From NCBI GenBank assembly GCA_905397405.1, contig CAJPVJ010000148.1, positions 1 through 36,178 of the forward strand: a DNA stretch of 36,178 nt, in the 5' to 3' direction. The notes below the pieces were generated by a model, which searched no databases, was not told the DNA's origin, and saw nothing but the letters and a program-made list of their open reading frames with translations. Both the position numbers and the translations under genes were made by a program. Position 1 is the stretch's first letter, and each line of letters begins with the position of its first letter. The DNA comes from Oppiella nova (taxonomy: Eukaryota > Arthropoda > Arachnida > Sarcoptiformes > Oppiidae). Of this stretch, positions 1 through 9,418 are shown in pieces.

Positions 1-44
1 TCTCTCTCTCTCTCTCTCTCTCTCACTCACTCACTCACTCACTA
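1..44. repeat. TC / ACTC microsatellite
   Basis: About twelve TC units followed by about five ACTC units at the window edge. The array probably continues to the left. No coding role. Confidence 0.95.
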
Positions 45-406
45 CGTACTAATGTGAATCACACACATTAATTCATATTCCTTTCCCCCCTTGACAATGA
101 CTTCTATATCTTATAATAGACATTAAACTGAATAGATGAATAGTAATATACTTTAATCATAGGAATACTCATAATGTACTAAATTCTCATATTTTTTAAT
201 TTACAGGTTTTAAATGAACTCACTTAACGTGCTAGTAAAAACGCATTCATATAATAATATCAAAGTTAGTTTGTTATATTGTAATTAAATTTAACATTTA
301 TTTAATCTATAATATGTAATAACAGTCATTAGAAAACATATTAAGTGCGTTGTCAAATTTCCTCATATAATAAATAACAGAAATATTTTTTGAAATTATT
401 TCCAAA
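45..406. other. AT-rich upstream region of the DEG/ENaC gene
   Basis: Non-coding stretch before the channel gene. I see no convincing TATA box, exon or repeat in it. An upstream non-coding exon is possible but not visible. Confidence 0.5.
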
Positions 407-2713
407 ATGATTTCATTTATAAGAAAATATTATTTTAATTATAAACTGCTGTTTAATTTATTCATAATATCGGGGTTTGTGTACCAAATATGCGACCAAA
501 CAGTCAATTATTTGGAGTACGAAGTGAACACTGATTTGAAGTTTGATCGAGAAAATTTTTTTTATGAAACCTTTTCCATAACTCTTTGCGTGAATAAAGA
601 ATATTCTGTTTATAAGAATAAGTCATTTAGTGAATACCTCGAGTATATTCATATTATTTGTTATAAAGACTCATATGATTGTGATAAAATAGCACCCATT
701 AATTATAGTTATAAATATGACTCAAGCATATGTTTCACGTATTTAAGTGAATATAATGATACAACATTATTTGACGAAAATTCATTTGTTATTTTATCTA
801 TGAGGAATATCGATGGGGTATCGATTGGATTACATTCAATAGATAGTCGCGCACAATTTATTAAAATTTTAAAATTAAATAAGAAATCTTTGTATTACAA
901 ATTATTTGTGAGCACAGATATGCAATTACTATTACCCCGACCCTATCGGACAGATTGTTATGACTATGGAAGTGATGTTATGCCGGGAAGGGGTGGCTAT
1001 AAATCCAGAGCCGACTGTATGTTAGAAGTGATGAAACAAATTGAACGCAAAAAGTGTGGATATAATCACTACTGGATGTCAGAGACGTATAGAAATGACT
1101 ATCAATTTATAATCAACGATACAATCGATGAGTGTATTGTTAAACCAGATTATAATATATTACATAAAGTGTGCAAAATTGATTGCTGGAATTATTTAAC
1201 AAATGTTCATGTTAATTATATAAATGAAGGTGTAACTATTACAGCAATTCATTATGACTATTACAGTGTAGCTAACATGGTATGGAATTATAGTCCAAAA
1301 ATGGATTTAATAGTGTATTTGTCAACAATGGGTGGACTCATGGGAATGTGGATGGGATTCAGTGTCTATACGATTATCACCACAACTATGGATATCATAA
1401 GAGTTATTATTTGGAGATTAAAACGTATTAAGGGGTGGAATATTAATTATAATAAATTAAAACTTTGTTTAAAGTATATAAAATATTTCACACTTATTGT
1501 ATGTACTTTTCTAATGTCTTATCAAGTTAAAGATATTTATGAAGATTATCTCAAAAATAATATCAAATTTTCATTAAAAATAATATCCAATATAAGTATT
1601 CCTCAGTTCTCTGTAGATTTATATCCAGTTGTGAGCGATAAAAAAGCATTGTCTAAAAATTATCCAGTATATTTTCAACAATTTGTAAATTTAGTAAATG
1701 CAGAAGATATATTTGATTTAGAATCATATTATTCACACTTAAGTTACAAGATATTGTCCACGACTAATTTAACTTTATATCGCAGTATAATGTTTGACTA
1801 TAAAGCCATTGACTGTTATATCCTATTCACGAATTCTCCACAATTAAAATGTCCCGAACATGAGAACCGCATATTATTTGGTAAAATTGACATTGATCCA
1901 AATGATCCAAATGATATAGAATTACCCAATAAATTACAACAAATATATTTTGCAAACATAACCAATGAATTTATGGCAACATTTAAAACACGACTAATGG
2001 ACAGCCGATTGGAGAGAATTGTGTTGACGTATAGGAGCCCTGCGTTAGCTCTGGGAATGTTTCTTCGCATAGAGTCCACGGAATCGGAAATATTAGATGT
2101 CATTGAAATGTATAGCGAAACGCATATCCGGATCAGTACGACATCCTTTCGACAGCTAAATCGCCGTACGTTTCAGTGCCGAGAAAATGACGGGGAATGG
2201 GATGAGCGACTGTTTTATGAAAATCATTTTTTACACAAAAATAGCTTTCATTGTGTGGTTCGTGAACTCAACCATACATTCAATTGTCTGCCACTTATGG
2301 GAGTCGAGTATAGTATTAGTATTGAACAGCATTTGCAATATTCTGGATATAAATTCTGCGCTAATTATACGGATTCTGTGAACGAGACTATTGTGAGTGA
2401 AATAAACTCAAAATGTGAAATGCTGGATATAGATAAAGAATTTTGTTTTAAAAATATGATTGAGACTAATGTAGTTAAAATCCGGTCTAATCTGAATAAC
2501 ACCCAGATCAATTTAATACCTAACCTTTACTCTGTGCCACACATCACTGAACAATTGGCAATGGATTATAACGACCTATTTTATAATATTGGCGGTACTA
2601 TCAGTATGTGGATTGGATTGTCCATGCTGTCATTTAGCAGTTTAATATTATATTTATATTTAATGCTAACTTCAATTTCTAAATTTATGTATAAATATCT
2701 ATATGATGTATAA
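407..2713 (+). CDS. Two-unit (tandem) DEG/ENaC-family sodium channel protein
   Basis: A 768-residue uninterrupted reading frame with a good ATG context (AAAATG). It reads as two DEG/ENaC (ASC family) subunits in series. Unit 1 has TM1 at about residues 13-35, a short FxxFSITLC-like post-TM1 motif, a cysteine-rich extracellular part (about 180-270, with a PYRTDCYDYG segment) and TM2 with GGLMGMWMGFS at 309-319, where the G-x-S filter is GFS (317-319). Unit 2 has a new TM1 at about 359-378, IPQFSVDL at about 398, an ectodomain with several cysteines and N-glycosylation sequons, and TM2 with GGTISMWIGLS at 729-739 (GLS, 737-739), followed by a short cytoplasmic tail. Family members are normally single-unit subunits of trimeric amiloride-sensitive or ligand/acid/mechanically gated cation channels in the plasma membrane. 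Each unit here (about 345 and 420 residues) is short for the family. No stop, intron or repeat separates the halves, so a true fusion is the simplest reading. The ligand is unknown. Confidence 0.8.
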   Translation: MISFIRKYYFNYKLLFNLFIISGFVYQICDQTVNYLEYEVNTDLKFDRENFFYETFSITLCVNKEYSVYKNKSFSEYLEYIHIICYKDSYDCDKIAPINYSYKYDSSICFTYLSEYNDTTLFDENSFVILSMRNIDGVSIGLHSIDSRAQFIKILKLNKKSLYYKLFVSTDMQLLLPRPYRTDCYDYGSDVMPGRGGYKSRADCMLEVMKQIERKKCGYNHYWMSETYRNDYQFIINDTIDECIVKPDYNILHKVCKIDCWNYLTNVHVNYINEGVTITAIHYDYYSVANMVWNYSPKMDLIVYLSTMGGLMGMWMGFSVYTIITTTMDIIRVIIWRLKRIKGWNINYNKLKLCLKYIKYFTLIVCTFLMSYQVKDIYEDYLKNNIKFSLKIISNISIPQFSVDLYPVVSDKKALSKNYPVYFQQFVNLVNAEDIFDLESYYSHLSYKILSTTNLTLYRSIMFDYKAIDCYILFTNSPQLKCPEHENRILFGKIDIDPNDPNDIELPNKLQQIYFANITNEFMATFKTRLMDSRLERIVLTYRSPALALGMFLRIESTESEILDVIEMYSETHIRISTTSFRQLNRRTFQCRENDGEWDERLFYENHFLHKNSFHCVVRELNHTFNCLPLMGVEYSISIEQHLQYSGYKFCANYTDSVNETIVSEINSKCEMLDIDKEFCFKNMIETNVVKIRSNLNNTQINLIPNLYSVPHITEQLAMDYNDLFYNIGGTISMWIGLSMLSFSSLILYLYLMLTSISKFMYKYLYDV

Positions 2714-2739
2714 CCTACAGCATTAAATTATAATATACT

Positions 2740-2945
2740 ATATTGTAATCATTGTAGTCAAAAATTAATTATTTTAAATTGTTTATCACGGCACATATCT
2801 ATACTATGATATTGGTGTTGTAATTATCTAATATATACCGTTAATTATTTTCTATTGAGAAATAGTTATTAGACTTGAAAGAGAAACGTATTAATATTCA
2901 TATTTAATTAATATTCATATAATTATATAAAAGAAAATTTTTTAA
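2740..2945 (+). repeat. Dispersed 200-bp AT-rich repeat, copy 1
   Basis: The stretch just after the channel gene closely matches 5765-5965. Shared blocks include TAATATATACCGTTAATTAT and AAGAGAAACGTATTAATAT. It has no coding capacity. It could be a MITE fragment or a duplicated 3' flank. The ends are not sharp by eye. Confidence 0.75.
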
Positions 2946-3216
2946 TTAAATTAAAAATTTGCATTTGAATAATATATAAAATAAATGTTTTTAAGAAATA
3001 AACAACTAATTAAACATGCTCTGTGACAAATGCATAATAGACAACACACCGACATGTCCTTAAATAAGTGATATTTATAACAATGGTCGAGACCTAAGAC
3101 ACCCGACCCCCTGTCACCGGATCAATGGAAAGGCTTAAATTTGTGATCATTTTTTAATACAGAAAATATAACTCCAAATGTTAAGAATCGTGTCCAGTGT
3201 TCAATTCTACCCTGGT

Positions 3217-3522
3217 ACTACTCGGGACTGCCCGTCTAAATGTAACGAGGGTTGTTAACATACAGGAGTTTAATAGGCGCAGGGATAATGAGTGGGTACC
3301 TCAGATACAGTGCCGGTGAGACAAACCCTCGCAAAAGTTTCGGATTAAGATGAAGCGTACGATATGTGCAGGGTAAGTTGTCAAAATGCATGCAGTAGAA
3401 ATGTAGATAAATGTCTTGATACCTTTGCTCGAGGTTGTTTTTGTAAAGTGGGTGTGTGTCGATGTTTAATATTTTATTTATTAAATTACTTGCTTGATAA
3501 TTCTATTAATAACAATCAATAA
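3217..3522 (+). pseudogene. Decayed TIL-like (trypsin-inhibitor-like) cysteine-rich fragment
   Basis: This less AT-rich island holds cysteine-dense pieces in different frames. 3217-3255 reads TTRDCPSKCNEGC and then a stop. 3349-3522 reads CRVSCQNACSRN, then GCFCKVGVCR, then a hydrophobic tail and a stop. The C-x3-C-x3-C pattern followed by GCFCKxG is typical of the second half of TIL domains, which are secreted serine-protease inhibitors or cysteine-rich ligands. Between the pieces, NEWVPQIQCR runs into a stop. Frames do not join and there is no signal peptide, so I read a relic, though a small exon of an unseen gene is possible. Confidence 0.4.
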
Positions 3523-4063
3523 TGTTAGATATGATAGACTGTAACAAAATATTTTTTTAATTACTTTAATTATACTTCATTTTAAAAATATACATTTGGA
3601 TTAGCGATTTAGATTGATGACATCTCTTTATAATTTAAAAGTAATTTTGAAAATAATTTTTTATTTAAATCAACAAATATAAACTGCAATAAATCATTTA
3701 TAATAATATTATAGCAAAAATTTAATAATTTATATAATTAATGATTTACTCTTACACTTGTAAATAGTTTTATTAATTTGCTTTAATTATTAGTCAAGAC
3801 TGCCATAAATGGCATACTAAAAATACATTGCCTTAAATAAATTAATAATTTACTAATTATAATTGCAATAACATATAAATAGCTCACTCCCCAATTATTT
3901 ATGTATTTAACCATAATACATTTAAGTATGTTTGTTAAAAATTAATAATAATTTTATATTATAAAATAATTTTAAAAATATATTAAATTAAATAGATTAA
4001 TTTCAAATTTTGTTAATAAAATAACAGTAATTCACAGTGAAATATGTTATCTATACAGCGAAA
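3523..4063. other. AT-rich spacer, nothing recognised
   Basis: Extremely AT-rich with no frame, splice-bounded exon or structured repeat that I can support. It ends where the inverted P450 duplication begins. Confidence 0.5.
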
Positions 4064-4245
4064 CGTGTTTGGGCGAGAAGTTAGCCATCGCTCACCTCTT
4101 CCTAGTTTTGGTCACATTTCTGCAGTCGACTCAAGACTACGATATAGTCCTCGACAGTCATAATGGTCTCGACAATGATCCTAAAATTCTTGACTCTTTC
4201 ACTCCAAAGGACTATAAAATTATGTTTAAAACAAAAATTAATTAA
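4064..4245 (+). pseudogene. P450 last-exon 3' fragment (copy of the 3' end of the gene at 9238-11285)
   Basis: Codes for the tail of a CYP2-clan P450 from just after the heme-binding cysteine (GEKLAIAHLFLVLV, ending KDYKIMFKTKIN and TAA). It is nearly identical to the reverse complement of 9238-9418. The cysteine loop itself is broken: CGTGTTTGGGCGAG lacks four bases present in intact copies, and everything upstream is unrelated. It therefore begins at a duplication breakpoint and cannot give a functional enzyme. It is the outer edge of the inverted repeat 4064-5317 / 8250-9418. Confidence 0.85.
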
Positions 4246-4520
4246 TTTTTACAATCTATAAATTCTGATACTTTTTAGCAAATAAAGATGTTTTCAAATA
4301 AAATAAAAAAGTAACCAATTAATAGGAAATCAACAAACCTGTAAATTATGGTATAATTATCGCAATAATAGCAAAACAAATGATTTAAATATTTTGAAGG
4401 ACAGCCACTTGGGCAGCCGTATTAAATCACTTTTCTCAAGGACTACCAAATTATTATTGTTATTATCAAACATTTCATAGCAATTGCCTACAGAATCATC
4501 ATTTTTATATTGTGTTTAAA

Positions 4521-5317
4521 ATGTCTTTTTTATATCAAATATTACAATATTTCACATCTGATATCAAATACAGTATTATCACTATATTAATTGCATTAAT
4601 TGTCTATAAGTTGGTGAAGCTATATTTATGTGTTAAAAGTTTGCCACCAGGTCCAATACCCATACCACTCACTGGGAATCTCCTTAAGCGTTAGTGAGCT
4701 ATAATATTTAATATTATAATGTATAACCATTTATAAGTATTATATTTTTTATAAAGTAATTAATTTTAAACAACATTTTACGGAAACATTGAGCGATGTA
4801 TCGGCCAATTATGGGTCGGTCTTCACCTTCTGGNATAAAGTAATTAATTTTAAACAACATTTTACGGAAACATTGAGCGATGTATCGGCCAATTATGGGT
4901 CGGTCTTCACCTTCTGGTTGGGATACAACCCATTCATTGTCATCACAGACATAGACATCGCGAGGGATATCATGAATAGCAACGCCTTTGCCGGTCGAGC
5001 CAAAGGATATTTTGGTGAAACACTTGTAATGATTTACAATTAAAAATTACAAACTTATTAATATTTAATAGCCAGTCAATTATCAAATGATAATTATAGT
5101 GACATAATATTTGCTGATTACGGACATACCTGGGAAGCACTGAGACGGGTGGCCCACTCGGCCGTACAGTAGGTGTCACTGTATTTAATAGTTTGTAAAA
5201 TAGTTTAATTTTTTATTTGAAATACAGGAAATATGCTAAAACAGATCAATTAGCATGTTTAGTTAGTGATTGTATGGACCAAACTGTAAAAACTATTCTG
5301 GATAAAGAGGGCACCGG
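4521..5317 (+). pseudogene. Truncated CYP2-clan P450, exons 1-4 only
   Basis: Plus-strand copy of exons 1-4 of the complete gene at 7048-8963. Exon 1 (4521-4689) encodes the hydrophobic N-terminal ER anchor and the PPGP hinge (SLPPGPIPIPLTGNLLK). Exon 2 is duplicated around an N (see 4751-4917). Exon 3 (about 5082-5178) contains the helix-C motif WEALRR. Exon 4 starts at about 5229 and stops matching at 5317 in the middle of KEGTG, after which the frame hits a stop. Splice sites match the parent. Helix I, ExxR and the heme loop are absent, so no enzyme can be made. Confidence 0.85.
4751..4917 (+). other. Assembly join: exact 83-bp repeat flanking a single N
   Basis: Bases 4751-4833 and 4835-4917 are identical and separated by one N at 4834. 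The unit covers the end of the intron and the first half of P450 exon 2. The paralogue at 8554-8727 has one copy. This is the expected signature of two contigs whose overlapping ends were placed side by side, not of biology. Confidence 0.9.
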
Positions 5318-6108
5318 CATATATTTATCTACTGGTCATTAAGTTATTTAAGTTTAGGTCAATAGAGCCGCACCCACAATAAATGCGATGCCATGGCCGA
5401 CGAAAAAGTGGTCAATCACAGCCTGGATTAGACTTAAGACTATCGAGAGACCGACTTTAGTCTGAAGGGGCCGTGGATTATAACATATCCGTGTTTCTGT
5501 AGGTCAGTAATGCCAGTTCCGGACACTCACTGTCCGTTAATTATCTTATAATCTGTTATTGAATTACAGTTTGTATTATAATCTAAGATCTACTAAACAA
5601 CTCTATTTAATATCATTTAATAAGCATTTATTATGATTACATTACATCAAGTGATACCTTATTCAGTAGTCTCTAATACCGTTACATCCGGGTGATATAG
5701 TTTGTACAAGTTTGTAGTTTGTACAGGTAGTTACTGTATAAGAAGTATAAACTATTGCATGAAATTGTAATATATTATATAGTAGTCAAATATTAATTAT
5801 TTTAAATGACTTATTAGAACCTATACTATAATATTATGCTATAATTATCTAATATATACCGTTAATTATTTTCTAATGAGAAATATTTATTAGTTAAGAA
5901 AGAGAAACGTATTAATATTAATATTTAATAAATAATGATATAACTATATCAAAGAAAGAACACTGTCATAATACAATACAGAATTGGCTAACTGGAAATC
6001 GGGATTTTTTGATTGTATGTGAACGTCCATTCAATGTTGAGTCAGAATATGTAATTTATATTGTCCTGTGACCTCTGGTTCGGCCGCAGTGACCACATTT
6101 ATCGGGAA
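5318..6108. other. Spacer between P450 fragments
   Basis: No P450 exon is present. It includes repeat copy 2 (5765-5965). On the minus strand, 5496-5354 has an acceptor-like CTACAG followed by a short open stretch with a hydrophobic end (IAFIVGAALLT, then stop). I cannot tie this to any gene. The rest shows nothing recognisable. Confidence 0.4.
5765..5965 (+). repeat. Dispersed 200-bp AT-rich repeat, copy 2
   Basis: Second copy of the element at 2740-2945, in the same orientation, with small indels. The copies flank the truncated P450 block. Confidence 0.75.
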
Positions 6109-6426
6109 ATATTTTATATAAATCGTAATGATAAGGATTGGGAGAAAGCAAATGAGTTCATTCCCGAGAGATTTCTAGATAAACAGGGAGAGTTCATAAC
6201 TACCCGTCCAAAGGCTTACATCCCGTTCGGTGTGGGACGACGTGTTTGTCCCGGAGAGAAGTTAGCCATCGCTGACCTCTTCCTAGTTTTGGTCAGATTT
6301 CTGCAGTCGACTCAAGACTACGATATAGTCCTCGACAGTCATAATGGTATTGATGCCGACCCTAATATAGTCGACGCTTATTCCCCTCCAGAATATAAAA
6401 TACTATTGAAAATTAAAAGACAATAA
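6109..6426 (+). pseudogene. Orphan P450 last exon
   Basis: Open frame encoding the C-terminal part of a CYP2-clan P450: IPERFLD (PERF region), RPKAYIPFGVGRRVCPGEKL (heme-binding loop with its cysteine) and a divergent tail ending KIKRQ and TAA. It differs from its neighbours by Pro after the cysteine (CPGE, common in P450s, versus CLGE in the neighbours), so it comes from a distinct paralogue. No exon for helix I or ExxR lies upstream on this strand, and no acceptor is obvious. I read a gene remnant. Its flank carries the 200-bp repeat. Confidence 0.75.
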
Positions 6427-7047
6427 CTTATGTCGAAATTATTTAATGAATATCTTTAATATCAACTTCATCACATTTCATTTGATTACTTTTTAGTCTC
6501 ATTAATTATGATTATAATCACAATTGTAAAATACTAACAAAATTATAATAAATTCGAAATCATTAAATTTATAATATTTTAATTAAATATTTAATTATTG
6601 ACCTGCTGACATTTTATTCTTGTTAAATCATTAAACAGATTGTACAAAAATTATAAAAATGTATAATAAAATATTAAAATTTAATTTTAATTTAATAATT
6701 TGTTTTTCATGTTAGATATCTTCCGAAACTATATAAATTGACAATACTGTTTAAATTTATACTTACAATTTAATGTGAGTAACATTAATTTCATTACGAT
6801 TATCTTGTAATATATATAGTACTAAATTAATCCAAAGTAAAGCTTTTATTTTTCCCAAACATTTTCAGTTTATCATCAAAGACTTGAAATGGATGATTAC
6901 ATAATATTAATACAGTATAACTTATACTGTATTAGTGACATAACATGTTATAAACATGCACTACCTGTTCATGAATACAGTAGTAGCAAACATTATTTAT
7001 TTCAACATCTGTGAAATTCCCATCCCTAATCCTTATTATAGTTAAAA
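6427..7047. other. AT-rich convergent spacer
   Basis: Lies between the plus-strand orphan exon and the 3' end of the minus-strand P450. It is very AT-rich with several AATAAA-like hexamers. I see no gene or structured repeat. Confidence 0.5.
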
Positions 7048-8963
7048 TTATTTTTTATTAAAGCTGATTTTGTAGTCTTTAGGGGCATAGGCTTCGGGAA
7101 CTTTAGGGTCGCCATCAATACCATTATGACTGTCGAGGACTATATCGTAGTCTTGAGTCGACTGCAGAAATCTGACCAAAACTAGGAAGAGGTCAGCGAT
7201 GGCTAACTTCTCGCCCAAACAAACACGTCGTCCCACACCAGATAAACTGACCAAAACTAGGAAGAGGTCAGCGATGGCTAACTTCTCGCCCAAACAAACA
7301 CGTCGTCCCACACCGAACGGGATGTACGCCTTTGGACGGGTAGTCATATACTGACCATCATTATCCAAAAAGCGCTCAGGGTGAAATTGATGGGCATTTG
7401 TAAAATACTTTTCACTCTTAAGAATATAGCCTTGAAACAATAAAATAGCCGTATCTTTTGGTATCGAATAATCTCCTAAATATTGACAACATTTTTGTTA
7501 CAATTATATTATAATTATTCAATTTTTACCAATTTTTGTGTCAACGACCGTTTTGTGAAACACCCCAAACGGGACCACATTCCTGAACCTCAGCGTCTCA
7601 GCGATGAAAGCCATGACATAATGGCATCGATTCCTGTCCTCATGTGTTGGCATTCGGTCTCCGATTTGTGTCTCAATCTCTTGTCTCAACCTTTGCTGTA
7701 CTTCCGGATAATATGTCATTAATAATAACAACCATCTAAACGTGAACTGCGAGGTATCGGTGCCCGCGAGGAACAGATCCATGACCGCCATTGCCAGGTT
7801 ATCATCGGTGAGATAAGGGGCCGACTCTTTACCCTCTCTGAGGGCCTCATTCTTAGCGGTTATGAGTGCATCACAAAAGTCACGGCAAACGGAGTCCGAG
7901 TAGTCTTTGTAGTGATCTTTGTATTCATTGTTGAATTCAGTCCTGAAGTCCTCAAACATTTGCTTTTGTTTTGTAATCATTTTGTGATCAAAATACCGAG
8001 AAATGGGTACAAACTCCCAAAACATGAGTCGTATTCCCTGTTCCCGAGCAAAATCTTTGATCACATATTTTAGGCGTTTATATTCCGGGTCATCTATATT
8101 ATAACTGTTATATACACATTTTATAACATAATCATTTAATAGTCATTTTACTAGTAAAACTATAATTAACTAACCTTTTATTGAAAGCACTGGCAGACAG
8201 TATATTAAATATTAAATGATAGATATAATCAAATGGACAGAACGGCCTACCGGTGCCCTCTTTATCCAGAATAGTTTTTACAGTTTGGTCCATACAATCA
8301 CTAACTAAACATGCTAATTTATCTGTTTTAGCATATTTCCTGTATTTCAAATAAAAAATTAAACTATTTTACAAACTATTAAATATAGGGACACCTACTG
8401 TACGGCCGAGTGGGCCACCCGTCTCAGTGCTTCCCAGGTATGTCCGTAATCAGCAAATATTATGTCGCTATAATTTTCATTTGAAAATTGACTGGCTATT
8501 AAATATTAATAAGTTTGTAATCTTTTAATTGTAAATCATTACAAGTGTTTCACCAAAATATCCTTTGGCTCGACCGGCAAAGGCGTTGCTATTCATGATA
8601 TCCTTTGCGATGTCTATGTCTGTGATGACAATGAATGGGTTGTATCCCAACCAGAAGGTGAAGACCGACCCATAATTGGCCGATACATCGCTCAATGTTT
8701 CCGTAAAATGTTGTTTAAAATTAATTACTTTATAAAAAATATAATACTTATAAATGGTTATACATTATAATATTAAATATTATTGCTCACTAACACTTAA
8801 GGAGATTCCCAGTGAGTGGTATGGGTATTGGACCTGGTGGCAAACTTTTAACACATAAATATAGCTTCACCAACTTATAGACAATTAGTGCAATTAATAT
8901 AGTTATAATACTGTATTTGATATCAGATGTGAAATATTGTAATATTTGATATGAAAAAGACAT
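7048..8963 (-). CDS. CYP2-clan cytochrome P450 with duplicated heme-binding loop
   Basis: Six exons join in frame: 8963-8795, 8727-8554, 8495-8399, 8339-8175, 8104-7530 and 7475-7048, giving 535 residues. The expected parts are an N-terminal ER anchor, a PPGP hinge, helix C WEALRR, helix I AGTDTS (about 315-320), ExxR as ETLR (about 371-374), PERF, and FGVGRRVCLGE with the heme cysteine. Exon phases and lengths match the neighbour at 9238-11285 almost exactly. The family are microsomal heme monooxygenases fed by P450 reductase; in arthropods such clusters often act on xenobiotics or hormones. The substrate here is unknown. Oddity: the last exon holds an in-frame 75-bp tandem duplication, so the cysteine loop occurs twice (Cys454 and Cys479). 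Without it the protein would be 510 residues, normal for the family. Function is therefore doubtful, or the duplication is an assembly error. Confidence 0.88.
7172..7314 (-). repeat. In-frame 68-bp direct repeat (period 75) in P450 last exon
   Basis: 7172-7239 and 7247-7314 are identical and are joined by seven bases, AGATAAA. The unit encodes GVGRRVCLGEKLAIADLFLVLV, so the protein carries two consecutive heme-cysteine loops. The two neighbouring copies of this exon have a single unit. Confidence 0.95.
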
Positions 8964-9418
8964 TTTAAACACAATATAAAAATGATGATTCTGTAGACAA
9001 TTGCAATGAAATGTTTGATAATAACAATAATAATTTGGTAGTCCTTGAGAAGAGTGATTCAATACGGCTGTCAAAGTGGCTGTCCTTCAAAATATTTAAA
9101 TCATTTGTTTTGCGATCATTGCGATAATTATACCAACATTTACAGGTTTGTTGATTCCCTATTAATTGGTTACTTTTTTATTTTATTTAAAACATCTTTA
9201 TTTGTTAAAAAGTATTATAATTTATAGATTATATAAATTAATTAATTTTTGTTTTAAACATAATTTTATAGTCCTTTGGAGTGAAAGCGTCAAGAATTTT
9301 AGGATCATTGTCGAGACCATTATGACTGTCGAGGATTATATCGTAGTCTTGAGTCGACTGCAGAAATGTGACCAAAACTAGGAAGAGGTCAGCGATGGCT
9401 AACTTCTCGCCCAAACAA
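8250..9418 (-). repeat. Inverted segmental duplication, arm 2 (source copy)
   Basis: Partner of 4064-5317. Here it lies inside intact context: the last-exon tail of the gene 9238-11285, the 274-bp intergenic spacer, and exons 1-4 of the gene 7048-8963. Because both flanking genes continue beyond the breakpoints, this arm is the likely source and arm 1 the copy. Confidence 0.9.

Larger units (their letters stand above)
4064..5317 (+). repeat. Inverted segmental duplication, arm 1
   Basis: Reverse-complement copy of 8250-9418. It carries the 3' end of one P450, the intergenic spacer and exons 1-4 of the next, in the same order. Identity by eye is very high, including non-coding DNA. The arm is 84 bp longer than its partner because of the duplicated 83 bp plus N at 4751-4917. 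It ends inside exon 4, at the bases GCACCGG. Confidence 0.9.

Noticed and set aside
1816-2381. Minus-strand 95-codon and alternate-frame 64-codon frames inside the channel gene
   Set aside because: They lie wholly within the well-supported DEG/ENaC frame and have no recognisable content.
4970-5179. Minus-strand 69-codon frame over P450 pseudogene exons 2-3
   Set aside because: It is antisense to recognisable P450 exons and spans an intron; a shadow.
7483-7722. Plus-strand 79-codon frame
   Set aside because: Antisense to the ExxR exon of the P450 gene.
9045-9381. Plus-strand frames across the 3' end of the P450 and the spacer
   Set aside because: Part is antisense to the last P450 exon and the rest is AT-rich spacer within the inverted repeat.
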